Assembly (NCBI GenBank): GCA_002295925.1
Contig: DBGO01000017.1
Span: 80,750 to 144,749, forward strand
Direction: 5' to 3'
Origin: Flavobacteriales bacterium UBA852
GTDB lineage: Bacteria; Bacteroidota; Bacteroidia; Flavobacteriales_E; Vicingaceae
DNA length: 64,000 nt
The notes under the pieces are model-generated. The model was not told the DNA's origin, did not search any database, and was given only the letters and a program-made list of their open reading frames with translations. Positions 8,527-18,443 of this stretch are shown piece by piece. How positions within the stretch are numbered: the first letter of the stretch is position 1; each line of letters starts with the position of its first letter. A program made the position numbers and the translations under genes.

Positions 8527-9753
8527 TTATTTGCCTTCTGCTTCTTGCTGTTCTTTAAATGCATCAAAATCAAAACGCAAAGTAAAGCGCACGGTATTAG
8601 ACAATGGATTTTGCTGCGTAGTTGGTATTAAATAAGATAAATCCAAACCAAATACTTTTAATTTTAGTCCTAAACCTGCGGTAAAATATTTACGATTTCC
8701 TTTGTAAGCATTTTCATGAAAATATCCTGCTCTAACAGCAAATTGTTTGTTATACCAATACTCAACTCCACCTGAAATATTTATCTCTCTCAGTTCTTCT
8801 TTAAATCCGCCGGGTGCGTCGCCAAACGATTGAAAAATTCCTTGCACAACCGGAACATTCGGATCTTTTCCTTTTGCAATAACCGGCTCGCCGGTTGCCG
8901 GATCCAAAATAGGCGATCCGGTTTCATCTACAGCATAAACAGGTGGTGTTGGTACCAACAATTTATTTATATCGGTAACAATGGTAAAGGTATTGTAATC
9001 GTCAAGAATAAGTTCTAATGCTTGTCCTAATCGAAGGTTGGTAGGCACAAAATCTTTATCGGCATCGGCAGTATATGCCATTTTTGCACCAATATTCGAA
9101 ATATTTATTCCGGCACTGAAATTTGCATCTTGTCCAAAAACTTCGGTCTTTTCATTTCTGTAAGTTGCCGATACATCCACGGCAAACGATTGCCCGGGCT
9201 TTGTGTCGCTTCCGCTCACAGATATTCCACTGGTCAGGTTGGAATAGATATAGCGCATTGCCATACCAAAGGCGAATTTTTTGGATAATTTTCTGGCATA
9301 AGCCACATCCAAAGCAAATTCGTTGGGTTTAAAGTCTCCCAAACTGTTTCCGTTATTATCGGTAAATGTGATGTTTCCAAGCGAAAAATAACGCAACGAA
9401 GCACCAATGGTTTGTTCTTTATCCAATTTTTTATAAAATGATAAATAAGCTAAATTGATATCCGGAACCAATTTTCTTAACCACGGCACGTAAGACAAAC
9501 TCATAGCCATATCTTTTTCGGCAAATGCTAATTTTGAAGGATTCCAATGAATTGCCGATGCATCTGTAGAGGTAGCCACTCCGGCATCTCCCATTGCACC
9601 GTGACGTGAATCGGGACCGATTAACAAAAACGGCACTGCCGTAGTAATGGTGTTTAATTGTATAGAGTCTGCCGCTTGTTGATTGGTTAAATTTTGTGCC
9701 CAGGCACTGTTTAATGCAGCTGCTAAAAGGAATATCAGTGTTTTTTTATACAT
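8527..9753 (-). CDS. porV: Type IX secretion system outer-membrane shuttle protein PorV (LptO)
   Basis: 408 residues from the ATG at 9753; the upstream in-frame TTG at 9759 is an unlikely start. A signal peptide (about 1-20, ending SAWAQ) precedes a FadL-like barrel with the family-typical VPFLLIGPDSRHGAMGDAG entry and WNPSKLAF. PorV collects T9SS cargo from the translocon and presents it to the PorU sortase at the cell surface. It lies 64 nt downstream of porU on the same strand, the arrangement known from flavobacterial gliding loci. Confidence 0.95.
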   Translation of the reverse strand: MYKKTLIFLLAAALNSAWAQNLTNQQAADSIQLNTITTAVPFLLIGPDSRHGAMGDAGVATSTDASAIHWNPSKLAFAEKDMAMSLSYVPWLRKLVPDINLAYLSFYKKLDKEQTIGASLRYFSLGNITFTDNNGNSLGDFKPNEFALDVAYARKLSKKFAFGMAMRYIYSNLTSGISVSGSDTKPGQSFAVDVSATYRNEKTEVFGQDANFSAGINISNIGAKMAYTADADKDFVPTNLRLGQALELILDDYNTFTIVTDINKLLVPTPPVYAVDETGSPILDPATGEPVIAKGKDPNVPVVQGIFQSFGDAPGGFKEELREINISGGVEYWYNKQFAVRAGYFHENAYKGNRKYFTAGLGLKLKVFGLDLSYLIPTTQQNPLSNTVRFTLRFDFDAFKEQQEAEGK

Positions 9754-9817
9754 TTTCAAATTATAATTTTTCTTCGAACTTAAAACAAGTTAATCAAACG
9801 GTCAAAAATAAGATTTA

Positions 9818-12800
9818 TTATTTCAACTTAACCAATTTTTCATATTTTTCGGCAACCGACAAATTAGCCGCTCTAACAGTTAATTTGTAAATGTATGTTC
9901 CTGCTGCAACATTGTCGCCAAAATCATCTTTACCATCCCAATATAAATCGGTAAATCTAAATCCGGTGGGTACGATATTTTTCTCCAATGTACGCACAAC
10001 TTTTCCGGTTACGGTAAAAATTTGCACTTGTACCAATATGGGCTGCCCGGGTTGATTGTGTTCGAACCAAAATTCAGTATGCGTAGTAAATGGATTGGGA
10101 TAATTCAATACGTGGTTAATTACAATATCTTTAGACTTAACCACATTAAATTCAATGGTTGCTTCCGATGAATTGTTATACACATCCCACACTTTGAGTG
10201 TTAAAGTATGCTTTCCTTCTTCCAACTCTTTAAACGGATACTGTATGCTTCCTTTTTGGTAGCTGTTGAGTTCGGCTTCAAAATAATCGTTTAAAATAAT
10301 CGGTTCGGCTGTATTATTATCCAAAATTGCGACAATATCGTGTCCAATTCCGTTCCCAACCATATTGATACCAAATTCATCATATACTTTTGCCAACATC
10401 AGCGGATTCTCATCGGTCATACCGCCATCAATAAATGTTTCATCGTTCATATACAATTCTATGGTTGGCCCTTGATTATCGTTAGCAATACTGTCGGCAG
10501 TTCCGCCCACAATAATTTCTTGCGAATATCCGTGGGCATCTATCTGACCGTTTTCGGCATAAAAACTCAATTTTCCGTTTCCGTAGGCGTAGTTAATATC
10601 TTTGGGCACAATAAAAGAAAATGAAAAATCACCATTGGTTACGCTTACTTTTCCTTTGAACAATTTAGAGTTTTGCACCTGAAATGTAAAAACACCATCG
10701 CCATCGTTGTTTAAGGTAGAAATGGTTTTCTTCTTATCGAATACTGTCGGATACAAATAACCGTTGAAATTGGAGAGTTTATTTCCGTTTTCATCGGCAA
10801 CAAAACCCGAAACCGTTATTTTGCTTAATGCTTTTAGAGTATCCGCTTGATTTAGCGGCTTTCCGTTTATTGTTGTGGCAATAATATTTTTTTGCGGATG
10901 ATTTAACGTCAATGCCGGATCGGCAAGAAGTGTAAAGTTTCGTGCATTTTTATCCGCAGCGCGGGCAATCTTCATTTCTTTAAACACATCGCCCATTGTA
11001 GGAATTTCTCCGTTAGATTTTAACTTCAAAACATTTTTCCAAAATACATCATTTAATTCTTTATTTGGTGATGAATAAACTAGTCGAACAGTTGTAAATA
11101 AACCAATACCTCCACCATCGGGATTTAATAAAACCAACTCACCCGCAGATGTGCGCTTAGGGTCATCAAAGCGAGCAAATTCGCAGGTTGCTGTCATTAA
11201 AGCCGGCAGATTATTTTTATTTAAATATCCATTTATTTGAGATATTCCTAATACCCGTTCATGAGCCCAGCCAATTTCACCCCCATGTCCTGTATAATTC
11301 ATTATTAAAGTACCTTTTTCAAATGCCCTGTCAATAGCAGTGTTCACATCCGGATAGCGTTGTCCTCCCGGTGTAGCTATTTGCGGATAAGCATCAAAAT
11401 AAATCTTATTAACATTATACACGGTATATCCTGTATCTACAATATAAGCTAACCCATCCGCTTGTTTCATGTGTATATTCCCATCTTGATCATCTCCTAC
11501 AAAGGTTACTTCATTTCGCCAATCTCTCATTGTTTGGGCAGATTTATAATGCTTAATCTTGCCTACAATTGCTTTTGCTTCATCGGCTGTATTTACTGGA
11601 AAACGTCCTATTCCAATATCTACATATTCCGTTCCGTTCCATACACCTTCATTATCATCCAACAAGCAGTAATAATCATCCGAAACATAAGAACTGGTGG
11701 GTGAAAACGATTCACTTGACTGAAACGTAGGTATAACATTGGTATTGGATGAAAATCTGTTTTTATTATCATAAGAACCATCGCCAAACAACAATAAATA
11801 TTTTGGTTCATCTCCGGGAGTAGCTCGTTTGTAAAGCATACGTACAAAATCGCGTATGGCTACAATATCTCTTTTACCCGAAGAAAATTCGTTGTAAATT
11901 TGATGTGGATCGACAATGATAGTATTCAAATTATCGAGTGTAGTATGAAAATCGGCTAATTCTTGGGCTTCGTTCATAAATCTTTTAGGGCAAACAATTA
12001 TAAAATCTGCTTGGGTAATGCTGTGCAAATTTTGATTTTCGATTTTTCCAAAAAATGACACGCCCAAAGAATCACCATCGTAAAAAGCAACAAATTCACG
12101 CAAACTGTCGGTGGGTAAAATAAAAGATGCTGTTGTTCCCGATAAGGAAAATTGCTGTTGACGAGGATTTAACACATCGGTTACTTCCCAAATTTTTAAA
12201 CCGTTTTGAGTAATTCCGCTCAAATTAAATTGCGTAACATTTCCGGGAGCAACGGTTGAATTATCCCTAAAATCCATCTGATTGCCGGTCATCACCAGCT
12301 GACGACGGGCATTCAGTTCAATATAATCCAGCCAAGCTTTAGCGTCACTATTGGGTTTATTATAGGTTAAATTCATATTTATCAAACTACTGTTCGATAA
12401 AAAACTTTGCACAAAAACCGATTCGCCGGCATATTGGCAATAATAGCACGAAACGTTCATCACCGGAAAAGACATTGAATAAGAATTATTCCCTACATTA
12501 ATTGTCATTGAACTGCTTGTGCCACTTCTGGCGGCTGCTCTAATGCGTAATTTCAAGGGTGATGACGTAACCAAATTGGGAAAGTTAAAGGTATAGTCGT
12601 ACGAAATTTTGGCATCGAAAATATCACCAAACCATTTACTTCCGGAGCGTATCAAGTTGTAATAATCTTTTTCATAATAGGCAAAATCATCAAATTCGGA
12701 TGCAGTTACCGTAGGATTTGATGTACTTGCTTGCAATTGTATTCGCTTTGGCGTATCGGTATTGGCATTTGCCGTAATAAAATAATATGCCGTATCACTG

Positions 12801-13612
12801 TATTGATTAACCACATGCTCATAGCGAGCATTTAAAGAGTTATATTTCCACTGAGTAGTTCCTTGTCCGTAAAATAAAACATAATCGTTTTCATTAAAAA
12901 CACCATCACTTTCTCCGGATACAAAGATGGAATTTTGATACAAGTCTTCTTTTCTCGGCGCCGAATTCAATTTAGGCAATTCTTCTCCGCCGTTGCCATA
13001 AATTTTTATATTTCTGGGGTCAATATTATCAACATCAATCCCAATATTTTTAAGATAACTGTAAGTGAGTTTGTAAATTTTAGATTCTGTTACACCTATT
13101 TTATACCAATCACCCGAAGCCAAAACCGATGTGGTGCCGAAAGATTTATTATTGGTTTGCGGATAATTTTTCTTTATGCTATTATATATAATCTTGAAAT
13201 TTTTTGCCCATTTCAAAATTCCATTATCATTGATTATTGGGGAAAAAGTTAAGGTGGAAACAGGACGCTTAGATGCAAATCCGGGTTCAATTTTTACAGA
13301 TTCTTGAATTTCCGATGGGAAACCTTGCTTGTTTTCTTGTAGAATTTCTAAAGCTTCGCCGGTAACTTCTTGAAAATCGTTTACAACAATTTCTGCCGAC
13401 ACCAAATATTTATCTTTTAATACAATAGAATAAAACGGTATTTCATTTTGGTATTTTACTTGCTTGAATGAAACAAACTTTTTGGTTTCGTAATCATTAA
13501 TTTTTAAAGATACAACATCTAATTCAGGAATAGAATCAATATATTCAGACGTTTGAGCATTTATTGAAAACACCCAAAATAATATATATGTTAATAAATA
13601 AATCTTTTTCAT
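9818..13612 (-). CDS. porU: Type IX secretion system sortase PorU (gingipain-like, C25 fold)
   Basis: 1264 residues. After a signal peptide (about 1-19, ending INAQ) there is a long N-terminal region, then a C25 peptidase domain (about 540-900) with the catalytic His in NYTGHGGEIGWAH (about residue 775) and the Cys in MTATCEFARFDD (about 810). The C-terminal 90 residues (NPFTTHTEF... AAGTYIYKL) are a FlgD-like/T9SS sorting-type beta domain. PorU cleaves the C-terminal signal of secreted cargo and links it to anionic lipopolysaccharide. It leads the porU-porV-ispF run and is divergent from the PorP-like gene. A candidate -7 (TACCCTTG, minus, 13624-13631) lies 11 nt before the start. Confidence 0.95.
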   Translation of the reverse strand: MKKIYLLTYILFWVFSINAQTSEYIDSIPELDVVSLKINDYETKKFVSFKQVKYQNEIPFYSIVLKDKYLVSAEIVVNDFQEVTGEALEILQENKQGFPSEIQESVKIEPGFASKRPVSTLTFSPIINDNGILKWAKNFKIIYNSIKKNYPQTNNKSFGTTSVLASGDWYKIGVTESKIYKLTYSYLKNIGIDVDNIDPRNIKIYGNGGEELPKLNSAPRKEDLYQNSIFVSGESDGVFNENDYVLFYGQGTTQWKYNSLNARYEHVVNQYSDTAYYFITANANTDTPKRIQLQASTSNPTVTASEFDDFAYYEKDYYNLIRSGSKWFGDIFDAKISYDYTFNFPNLVTSSPLKLRIRAAARSGTSSSMTINVGNNSYSMSFPVMNVSCYYCQYAGESVFVQSFLSNSSLINMNLTYNKPNSDAKAWLDYIELNARRQLVMTGNQMDFRDNSTVAPGNVTQFNLSGITQNGLKIWEVTDVLNPRQQQFSLSGTTASFILPTDSLREFVAFYDGDSLGVSFFGKIENQNLHSITQADFIIVCPKRFMNEAQELADFHTTLDNLNTIIVDPHQIYNEFSSGKRDIVAIRDFVRMLYKRATPGDEPKYLLLFGDGSYDNKNRFSSNTNVIPTFQSSESFSPTSSYVSDDYYCLLDDNEGVWNGTEYVDIGIGRFPVNTADEAKAIVGKIKHYKSAQTMRDWRNEVTFVGDDQDGNIHMKQADGLAYIVDTGYTVYNVNKIYFDAYPQIATPGGQRYPDVNTAIDRAFEKGTLIMNYTGHGGEIGWAHERVLGISQINGYLNKNNLPALMTATCEFARFDDPKRTSAGELVLLNPDGGGIGLFTTVRLVYSSPNKELNDVFWKNVLKLKSNGEIPTMGDVFKEMKIARAADKNARNFTLLADPALTLNHPQKNIIATTINGKPLNQADTLKALSKITVSGFVADENGNKLSNFNGYLYPTVFDKKKTISTLNNDGDGVFTFQVQNSKLFKGKVSVTNGDFSFSFIVPKDINYAYGNGKLSFYAENGQIDAHGYSQEIIVGGTADSIANDNQGPTIELYMNDETFIDGGMTDENPLMLAKVYDEFGINMVGNGIGHDIVAILDNNTAEPIILNDYFEAELNSYQKGSIQYPFKELEEGKHTLTLKVWDVYNNSSEATIEFNVVKSKDIVINHVLNYPNPFTTHTEFWFEHNQPGQPILVQVQIFTVTGKVVRTLEKNIVPTGFRFTDLYWDGKDDFGDNVAAGTYIYKLTVRAANLSVAEKYEKLVKLK

Positions 13613-13724
13613 AAGCTACACTTCAAGGGTAAAATTAGTATTTATTTCAAACAAATTTCTTGAAATTCACAAGTTAACGAAATAAAAAAATGATTATTGT
13701 TATAGAAATATTTTATTTTTTTTA

Positions 13725-13732
13725 TACATTTG
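13725..13732 (+). promoter_or_regulatory. -7 element of the PorP-like/gldJ transcript
   Basis: TACATTTG fits TAnnTTTG. The ATG at 13781 gives a leader of about 40 nt. A TTG at 13697-13699 is a weak, distant -33 candidate. Confidence 0.55.
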
Positions 13733-13780
13733 AAACCTTAAAAGAGGAAAAAGCGTTAAAAATATACGGTTACCATACTT

Positions 13781-14752
13781 ATGAAAATACTTTTCAGTTT
13801 CAAATATAATCCGGTTTTATTCATATTACTGGCAATTTCATTTACTTTAGAAGTAAAAGCACAGGATCCTGAATTTACTCAATTCTACGCCAATCCGCTT
13901 TACCTTAACCCGGCATTTGCCGGTTCGGCAAGATGCCCCAGAATTGTTATGAATTACAGAAATCAATGGCCAGGAATTAGCGGCACATTTGTTACAACTT
14001 CTGCTTCATACGACCAACAAGTAGATGCTTTAAGCGGGGGAATAGGAATAATGGCACTTACTGATAAAGCCGGTGAAGGAACATTAAAAACAACCAACAT
14101 TAGTGGCATTTACTCTTATCAATTGGCTATAAACCGTAAATTTTCTATTCGCTTTGGTATTCAAGGTATGTGGGCACAAAAAGTAGTTGACTGGAGCAAA
14201 TTGACTTTTGGTGATATGATAGACCCGCGTCGCGGATTTATTTATACATCCAACGAGGTAAAAAGAGATGTGCCTGCTCGATATGTAGATTTTTCTGCCG
14301 GAATTTTAGGATTTAGTGAAAATTATTTCTTCGGTTTTGCTGTTCATCACTTAACACAACCAAATGAATCTGTAGTGAGTGGTGAAAGTCCTTTACCCAG
14401 AAAATACACTTTCCATGCCGGAGCCAATATCCCATTGGATTCCCGTGGTGAAGAAGCATCTTTATCACCCAATATTTTATTTCAACGTCAAGACAATTTT
14501 CAACAGATAAACTTTGGAATGTATTATCGTAAAGGACCTATCGTTGGTGGACTTTGGTATAGAAACTCCGATTCATTTATCGCTCTCATTGGATTGCAAA
14601 CCGACAATTTTAAAATGGGTTACAGCTATGATGTAACCGTTTCGAAGCTGACTAACAAAACAGCCGGTTCTCATGAAGTGTCTATGACTATCCAATTTGA
14701 CTGTAAACCAAGAAGAAGAAAGTTCAGAACAATAAGTTGTCCATCTTTTTAG
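13781..14752 (+). CDS. PorP/SprF family type IX secretion membrane protein
   Basis: 323 residues. A signal peptide (about 1-27, ending VKAQ) precedes DPEFTQFYANPLYLNPAFAGSA, the hallmark N-terminus of PorP/SprF outer-membrane proteins, and the beta-barrel continues through NYRNQWPGI and a GGIGIMALTDKAGEG stretch. Members anchor T9SS cargo or link the secretion/gliding machinery to partner proteins at the outer membrane. SprF-like paralogues are usually numerous, so whether this is PorP itself is uncertain. gldJ follows 24 nt later, with its own -7 box. Confidence 0.9.
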   Translation: MKILFSFKYNPVLFILLAISFTLEVKAQDPEFTQFYANPLYLNPAFAGSARCPRIVMNYRNQWPGISGTFVTTSASYDQQVDALSGGIGIMALTDKAGEGTLKTTNISGIYSYQLAINRKFSIRFGIQGMWAQKVVDWSKLTFGDMIDPRRGFIYTSNEVKRDVPARYVDFSAGILGFSENYFFGFAVHHLTQPNESVVSGESPLPRKYTFHAGANIPLDSRGEEASLSPNILFQRQDNFQQINFGMYYRKGPIVGGLWYRNSDSFIALIGLQTDNFKMGYSYDVTVSKLTNKTAGSHEVSMTIQFDCKPRRRKFRTISCPSF

Positions 14753-14753
14753 T

Positions 14754-14761
14754 TATATTTG
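14754..14761 (+). promoter_or_regulatory. -7 element directly upstream of gldJ
   Basis: TATATTTG starts 2 nt after the stop of the PorP-like gene and ends 15 nt before the gldJ ATG, so gldJ may have an internal promoter as well as read-through. Confidence 0.5.
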
Positions 14762-14776
14762 TAAAAATTTATCATT

Positions 14777-16255
14777 ATGAAAAATAGAGGTAACAAAATT
14801 ATATTCGTTGGAATGCTGGCTATTGCCGCAATATTTTCATCGTGTAGCAAAGAACGTTCAGGTGCTACAGGTTGGAATTACAACGACCCGCAAAACGGAG
14901 GATTCCAAAAAGTTCCCTACCTTGAACAAGAAACCGGTCCCGGACTTGTTCTTATCGAAGGTGGACGATTTACAATAGGTCGCGTTGAACAAGAAATTAC
15001 TTATGACTGGAATAATATTCCCAGAACCGTAACAGTTTCTTCTTTTTACATGGATGAAGTGGAAGTTACTAACGGACACTATCTTGAGTATCTTTATTGG
15101 TTAAAACGAACGTATGTTGATTATCCTGAAGTTTACAAAAAAGCATTACCGGACACATTAGTATGGCGTAAAGAATTAGCTTACAATGAACCTTATGTTG
15201 AGTTGTATTTACGCCACCGTGCATATTGGGATTATCCTGTAGTAGGTGTAAACTGGCTGCAAGCAACTGATTTTTGTGCTTGGCGAACCGACCGTGTAAA
15301 TGAGTTTATTTTAATTCGTGAAGGTCTGTTCGATTGGTATCCCAACCAAATGAATGAGGATAACTTTAATACAGAAGCTTATTTAGTTGGTCAATATGAA
15401 AGTGGTAAACGCGTTGACGGATTACCTGACCTTGACCCGAACAAAGAATTTAGAAATGTACGAATGGAAGATGGTATTTTATTACCCAAATATCGCCTGC
15501 CAACTGAAGCAGAATGGGAATACGCCGCATACGGGTTAATCGGAAATACCATTGATGAATTGATTGTAGAGCGTAAATTATACCCATGGAATGGACATGC
15601 TGTTCGTAACTCTGACGAAAAATACATTGGTCAAATATTGGCAAACTTTAAACGTGGACGTGGTGATAACATGGGAGTTGCAGCTAAACTAAACGATAAC
15701 GCCGACATTACAGCTCCTGTATATGCATACTGGCCAAACGATTACGGATTGTACAACATGGCAGGTAATGTAAGTGAGTGGGTGATGGATGTTTATCGTC
15801 CGTTGACATTTGAAGATGCGCAAGACTTCCGTCCTTTCCGTGGAAATGTATTTAAAACCAAACTTTTGGACGAAGAAGGTTTAATTGCTGAAAAAGACAG
15901 TTTAGGACACATTCAATACCGCGAAGTAAATGCCGAAATGGATAATTTGGCTGAGCGTAGAAATTATCGTCAGGCGGATAACATCAACTATTTGGATGGC
16001 GACTGGGAATCGACAATGTATTACAATGACCCTGACTATGCAAAAGAAAAAGGAACCGAAGCAATGTATCAATACACAAAAACATCGATGGTAAATGATA
16101 AAGTGAGAGTATATAAGGGCGGTTCTTGGAGAGATAGAGCTTATTGGATGGTGCCCGGAACACGTCGTTTCTTGGAAGAAACACAAGCAACAGAATATAT
16201 TGGTTTCCGTTGTGCAATGACACGTGTAGGAAGTCCTGTAGGTTTAGGTTATTAA
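14777..16255 (+). CDS. gldJ: Gliding motility / T9SS lipoprotein GldJ (SUMF1-like)
   Basis: 492 residues. A lipoprotein signal ends at Cys23 (IFSSC). Just after it comes the GldJ-typical ATGWNYNDPQNGGF, then a formylglycine-generating-enzyme/SUMF1 fold: GPGLVLIEGGRFTIG, FYMDEVEVTN, RLPTEAEWEYAA, MAGNVSEWV, KGGSWRD and GFRCAM. GldJ is needed for gliding and stabilises GldK of the T9SS ring. The opening sequence favours GldJ over GldK. A strong terminator follows the stop. Confidence 0.93.
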   Translation: MKNRGNKIIFVGMLAIAAIFSSCSKERSGATGWNYNDPQNGGFQKVPYLEQETGPGLVLIEGGRFTIGRVEQEITYDWNNIPRTVTVSSFYMDEVEVTNGHYLEYLYWLKRTYVDYPEVYKKALPDTLVWRKELAYNEPYVELYLRHRAYWDYPVVGVNWLQATDFCAWRTDRVNEFILIREGLFDWYPNQMNEDNFNTEAYLVGQYESGKRVDGLPDLDPNKEFRNVRMEDGILLPKYRLPTEAEWEYAAYGLIGNTIDELIVERKLYPWNGHAVRNSDEKYIGQILANFKRGRGDNMGVAAKLNDNADITAPVYAYWPNDYGLYNMAGNVSEWVMDVYRPLTFEDAQDFRPFRGNVFKTKLLDEEGLIAEKDSLGHIQYREVNAEMDNLAERRNYRQADNINYLDGDWESTMYYNDPDYAKEKGTEAMYQYTKTSMVNDKVRVYKGGSWRDRAYWMVPGTRRFLEETQATEYIGFRCAMTRVGSPVGLGY

Positions 16256-16277
16256 TCAAATTAGAAAATATCTTTCG

Positions 16278-16304
16278 AAAAGGTGGCTTAATGCCACCTT
16301 TTTT
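16278..16304 (+). terminator. Rho-independent terminator after gldJ
   Basis: Stem AAGGTGGC / GCCACCTT with a 5-nt loop, extended by flanking A/T pairs and followed by a T tract. Confidence 0.9.
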
Positions 16305-16348
16305 ATTGGAAAAAATTCTGACTTAAAAAAAAATTCTAATTTTATTCT

Positions 16349-16726
16349 ATGATTTGGAAACAACTCCTATTCATTTTTTTAGGCGGAGGATTAGGAAGTA
16401 TTACTCGCTATTCAATTAGTATTGCACTTATTAAATATGCAAAGCATTTTCCTTGGGGAACATTTATCAGTAATTTGTTGGCAAGTATATTGCTCGCAAT
16501 ATTTTTAATCATAATAGAATCAAAAGAAATAACCAATAACGCCTTGCGTTTGTTTCTAATTACAGGATTTTGTGGTGGGTTCAGCACTTTTTCTACTTTT
16601 AGCTTTGAAACTTTTGAACTATTAAAATCCGGGCATACGGTTTTGGCTTTTGTAAATGTTATTGCATCCATAGTGCTCGCCATCACTGCCTTATTTTTAA
16701 TCTTTAAAACATATCACCAAATATGA
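16349..16726 (+). CDS. crcB: Fluoride channel CrcB/Fluc
   Basis: 125 residues with four membrane helices. Signature stretches are GGGLGSITRY (about 11-20), WGTFISNLLAS and GFCGGFSTFSTF (about 75-86), the last two lining the fluoride pore. It exports F- as a dual-topology dimer. Only 44 nt separate it from the gldJ terminator and these show no fluoride riboswitch. Its stop overlaps the next start as ATGA, coupling it to the phosphatase. Confidence 0.95.
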   Translation: MIWKQLLFIFLGGGLGSITRYSISIALIKYAKHFPWGTFISNLLASILLAIFLIIIESKEITNNALRLFLITGFCGGFSTFSTFSFETFELLKSGHTVLAFVNVIASIVLAITALFLIFKTYHQI

Positions 16727-18360
16727 AAAAGCATTGGTTTTACTTTTTAATTGTTTCTTTTCTATCAATTTCAGCATTCGCCCAACCACAAAAACCAAAA
16801 TTGGTTATAGGTATTGTTATAGACCAAATGCGCTACGATTATTTGTATCGTTTTTGGGATAAATTTAGTGACAACGGTTTTAAAAAATTAATGACAAAAG
16901 GATTTGTTTGCCACAATGCACAATACAATTATATGCCCACTTATACCGGCCCGGGACATGCATCTGTTTACACAGGAAGTACACCTGCTTTTCATGGTAT
17001 TATCGCCAATAATTGGTTCGATAAAAACACGAGAAAATTAACTTATTGTGTAGAAGATGAAAATGTTAATACTGTTGGCAGCAAATCGGATGCAGGAAAA
17101 ATGTCGCCTAAAAATTTGCTTGCAACAACTATTACCGACCAATTAAGATTAGCTACAAACTTTAAAGGAAAAGTTATCGGGATTTCATTAAAAGACCGCG
17201 GCGCGATTTTACCTGCCGGACATTTTGCTAATGCGGCTTACTGGTTTGACGGCGACAAAAACGGCGTTTTTGTTTCAAGCACGTTCTATCAAACATCACT
17301 ACCCCAATGGGTAAAAAATTTCAACAAAAAAGGATTACCCAAACAGTATATTTCCAAAACTTGGAAAACATATTATCCCATTGAAGAATATTCACTTTTT
17401 TGTGCACCGGACAATAATAAATACGAGGGCACTTTTAAAGGAAAAGCAAAACCTGTATTCCCATATGTACTTGAAGAATTGAAAGATTCGAACAATTATT
17501 ACAGTATTCTTAAAGCTACTCCTTTTGGCAATACTTTGGTAAAAGAAATGGCAAAAGCAGCCATTGAAGGTGAAAAACTGGGAAATGATGCCATAACCGA
17601 TTTTTTAGCCATATCCTTCTCTTCTACCGATTATGTAGGACATAAGTTTGGACCGCAATCTGTTGAATTGGCTGACACATACATTCGCTTGGATCTGGAA
17701 ATTACCGATTTAATTCAATTTTTGGAACAAAAAATAGGTAAAGAAAATTTTATTCTATTTTTAACTGCCGACCATGCAGCGGCTTATCCGCCAAAATATC
17801 TATCCGACAAAGGGTATCACATCAATCATTTATCTGAAGACCAAGTATTTGAAATCATCAACAATAAACTAAAAAACAAATACAACATTGACAGCTTATT
17901 GCTTTCGGTTTACAATCAACAACTCTATTTTGATATGGATAAAGTAACCCAAAACAGCCTTGATTTGGAAAATGTAATAGAGTTTGTGGAAGAAGAACTG
18001 ATAAAAATTAACGGTGTGTATAAGGTGTATTCAGGTGAAGATATTTTGGAAATGAACAAAATTCCGGTATTAAAAAATCTCATCTTGGGATACAATCAAA
18101 AAATGTCGGGCGATGTTTTATATATTCTTAAACCCGGATGGCTTTCAACCAAATACAACACCGGAACCACTCATGGTTCGCCCTACCGTTACGATACTCA
18201 CGTTCCTTTACTTTTTTACGGAAAAAACATTCCGGCAGGAGAGACATACAAGCAAATTAACATTACCGACATAGCTCCTACACTTGCCGCTTTATTAAAG
18301 ATTCAAGAGCCAAATGCTTGTATCGGAAAAGTAATTACACCTTTATTGAAATCTAAATAA
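16723..18360 (+). CDS. PafA-like alkaline phosphatase superfamily enzyme, exported
   Basis: 545 residues with a signal peptide (about 1-20, ending AFAQ). Metal-site D34 lies in VIDQMRYD, the nucleophilic Thr is most likely T75 in PTYTGPGHAS, and K157-D158-R159 in SLKDRGAILP matches the Lys/Arg pair that marks the PafA phosphomonoesterase branch. Later metal ligands are in SFSSTDYVGHKFGP, TADHA and THGSPYRYDTHVPL. It should release phosphate from monoesters in the periplasm. It overlaps crcB by 4 nt (ATGA). Confidence 0.9.
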   Translation: MKKHWFYFLIVSFLSISAFAQPQKPKLVIGIVIDQMRYDYLYRFWDKFSDNGFKKLMTKGFVCHNAQYNYMPTYTGPGHASVYTGSTPAFHGIIANNWFDKNTRKLTYCVEDENVNTVGSKSDAGKMSPKNLLATTITDQLRLATNFKGKVIGISLKDRGAILPAGHFANAAYWFDGDKNGVFVSSTFYQTSLPQWVKNFNKKGLPKQYISKTWKTYYPIEEYSLFCAPDNNKYEGTFKGKAKPVFPYVLEELKDSNNYYSILKATPFGNTLVKEMAKAAIEGEKLGNDAITDFLAISFSSTDYVGHKFGPQSVELADTYIRLDLEITDLIQFLEQKIGKENFILFLTADHAAAYPPKYLSDKGYHINHLSEDQVFEIINNKLKNKYNIDSLLLSVYNQQLYFDMDKVTQNSLDLENVIEFVEEELIKINGVYKVYSGEDILEMNKIPVLKNLILGYNQKMSGDVLYILKPGWLSTKYNTGTTHGSPYRYDTHVPLLFYGKNIPAGETYKQINITDIAPTLAALLKIQEPNACIGKVITPLLKSK

Positions 18361-18443
18361 AAAACTATTTTTTGTTAATACATAATTAACATTTAAAAGG
18401 TAATTAAAAATTAACTTAGCATAAACAATATTATTCTGTTAAA

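Noticed and set aside
9123..9332. Small open frames opposite porV and other large genes
   Set aside because: They lack coding character of their own and mirror the codon structure of the real genes. The same applies to other antisense frames throughout the window.
16305..16348. Fluoride riboswitch in front of crcB
   Set aside because: Only 44 nt separate the gldJ terminator from crcB and they show no riboswitch-like fold.
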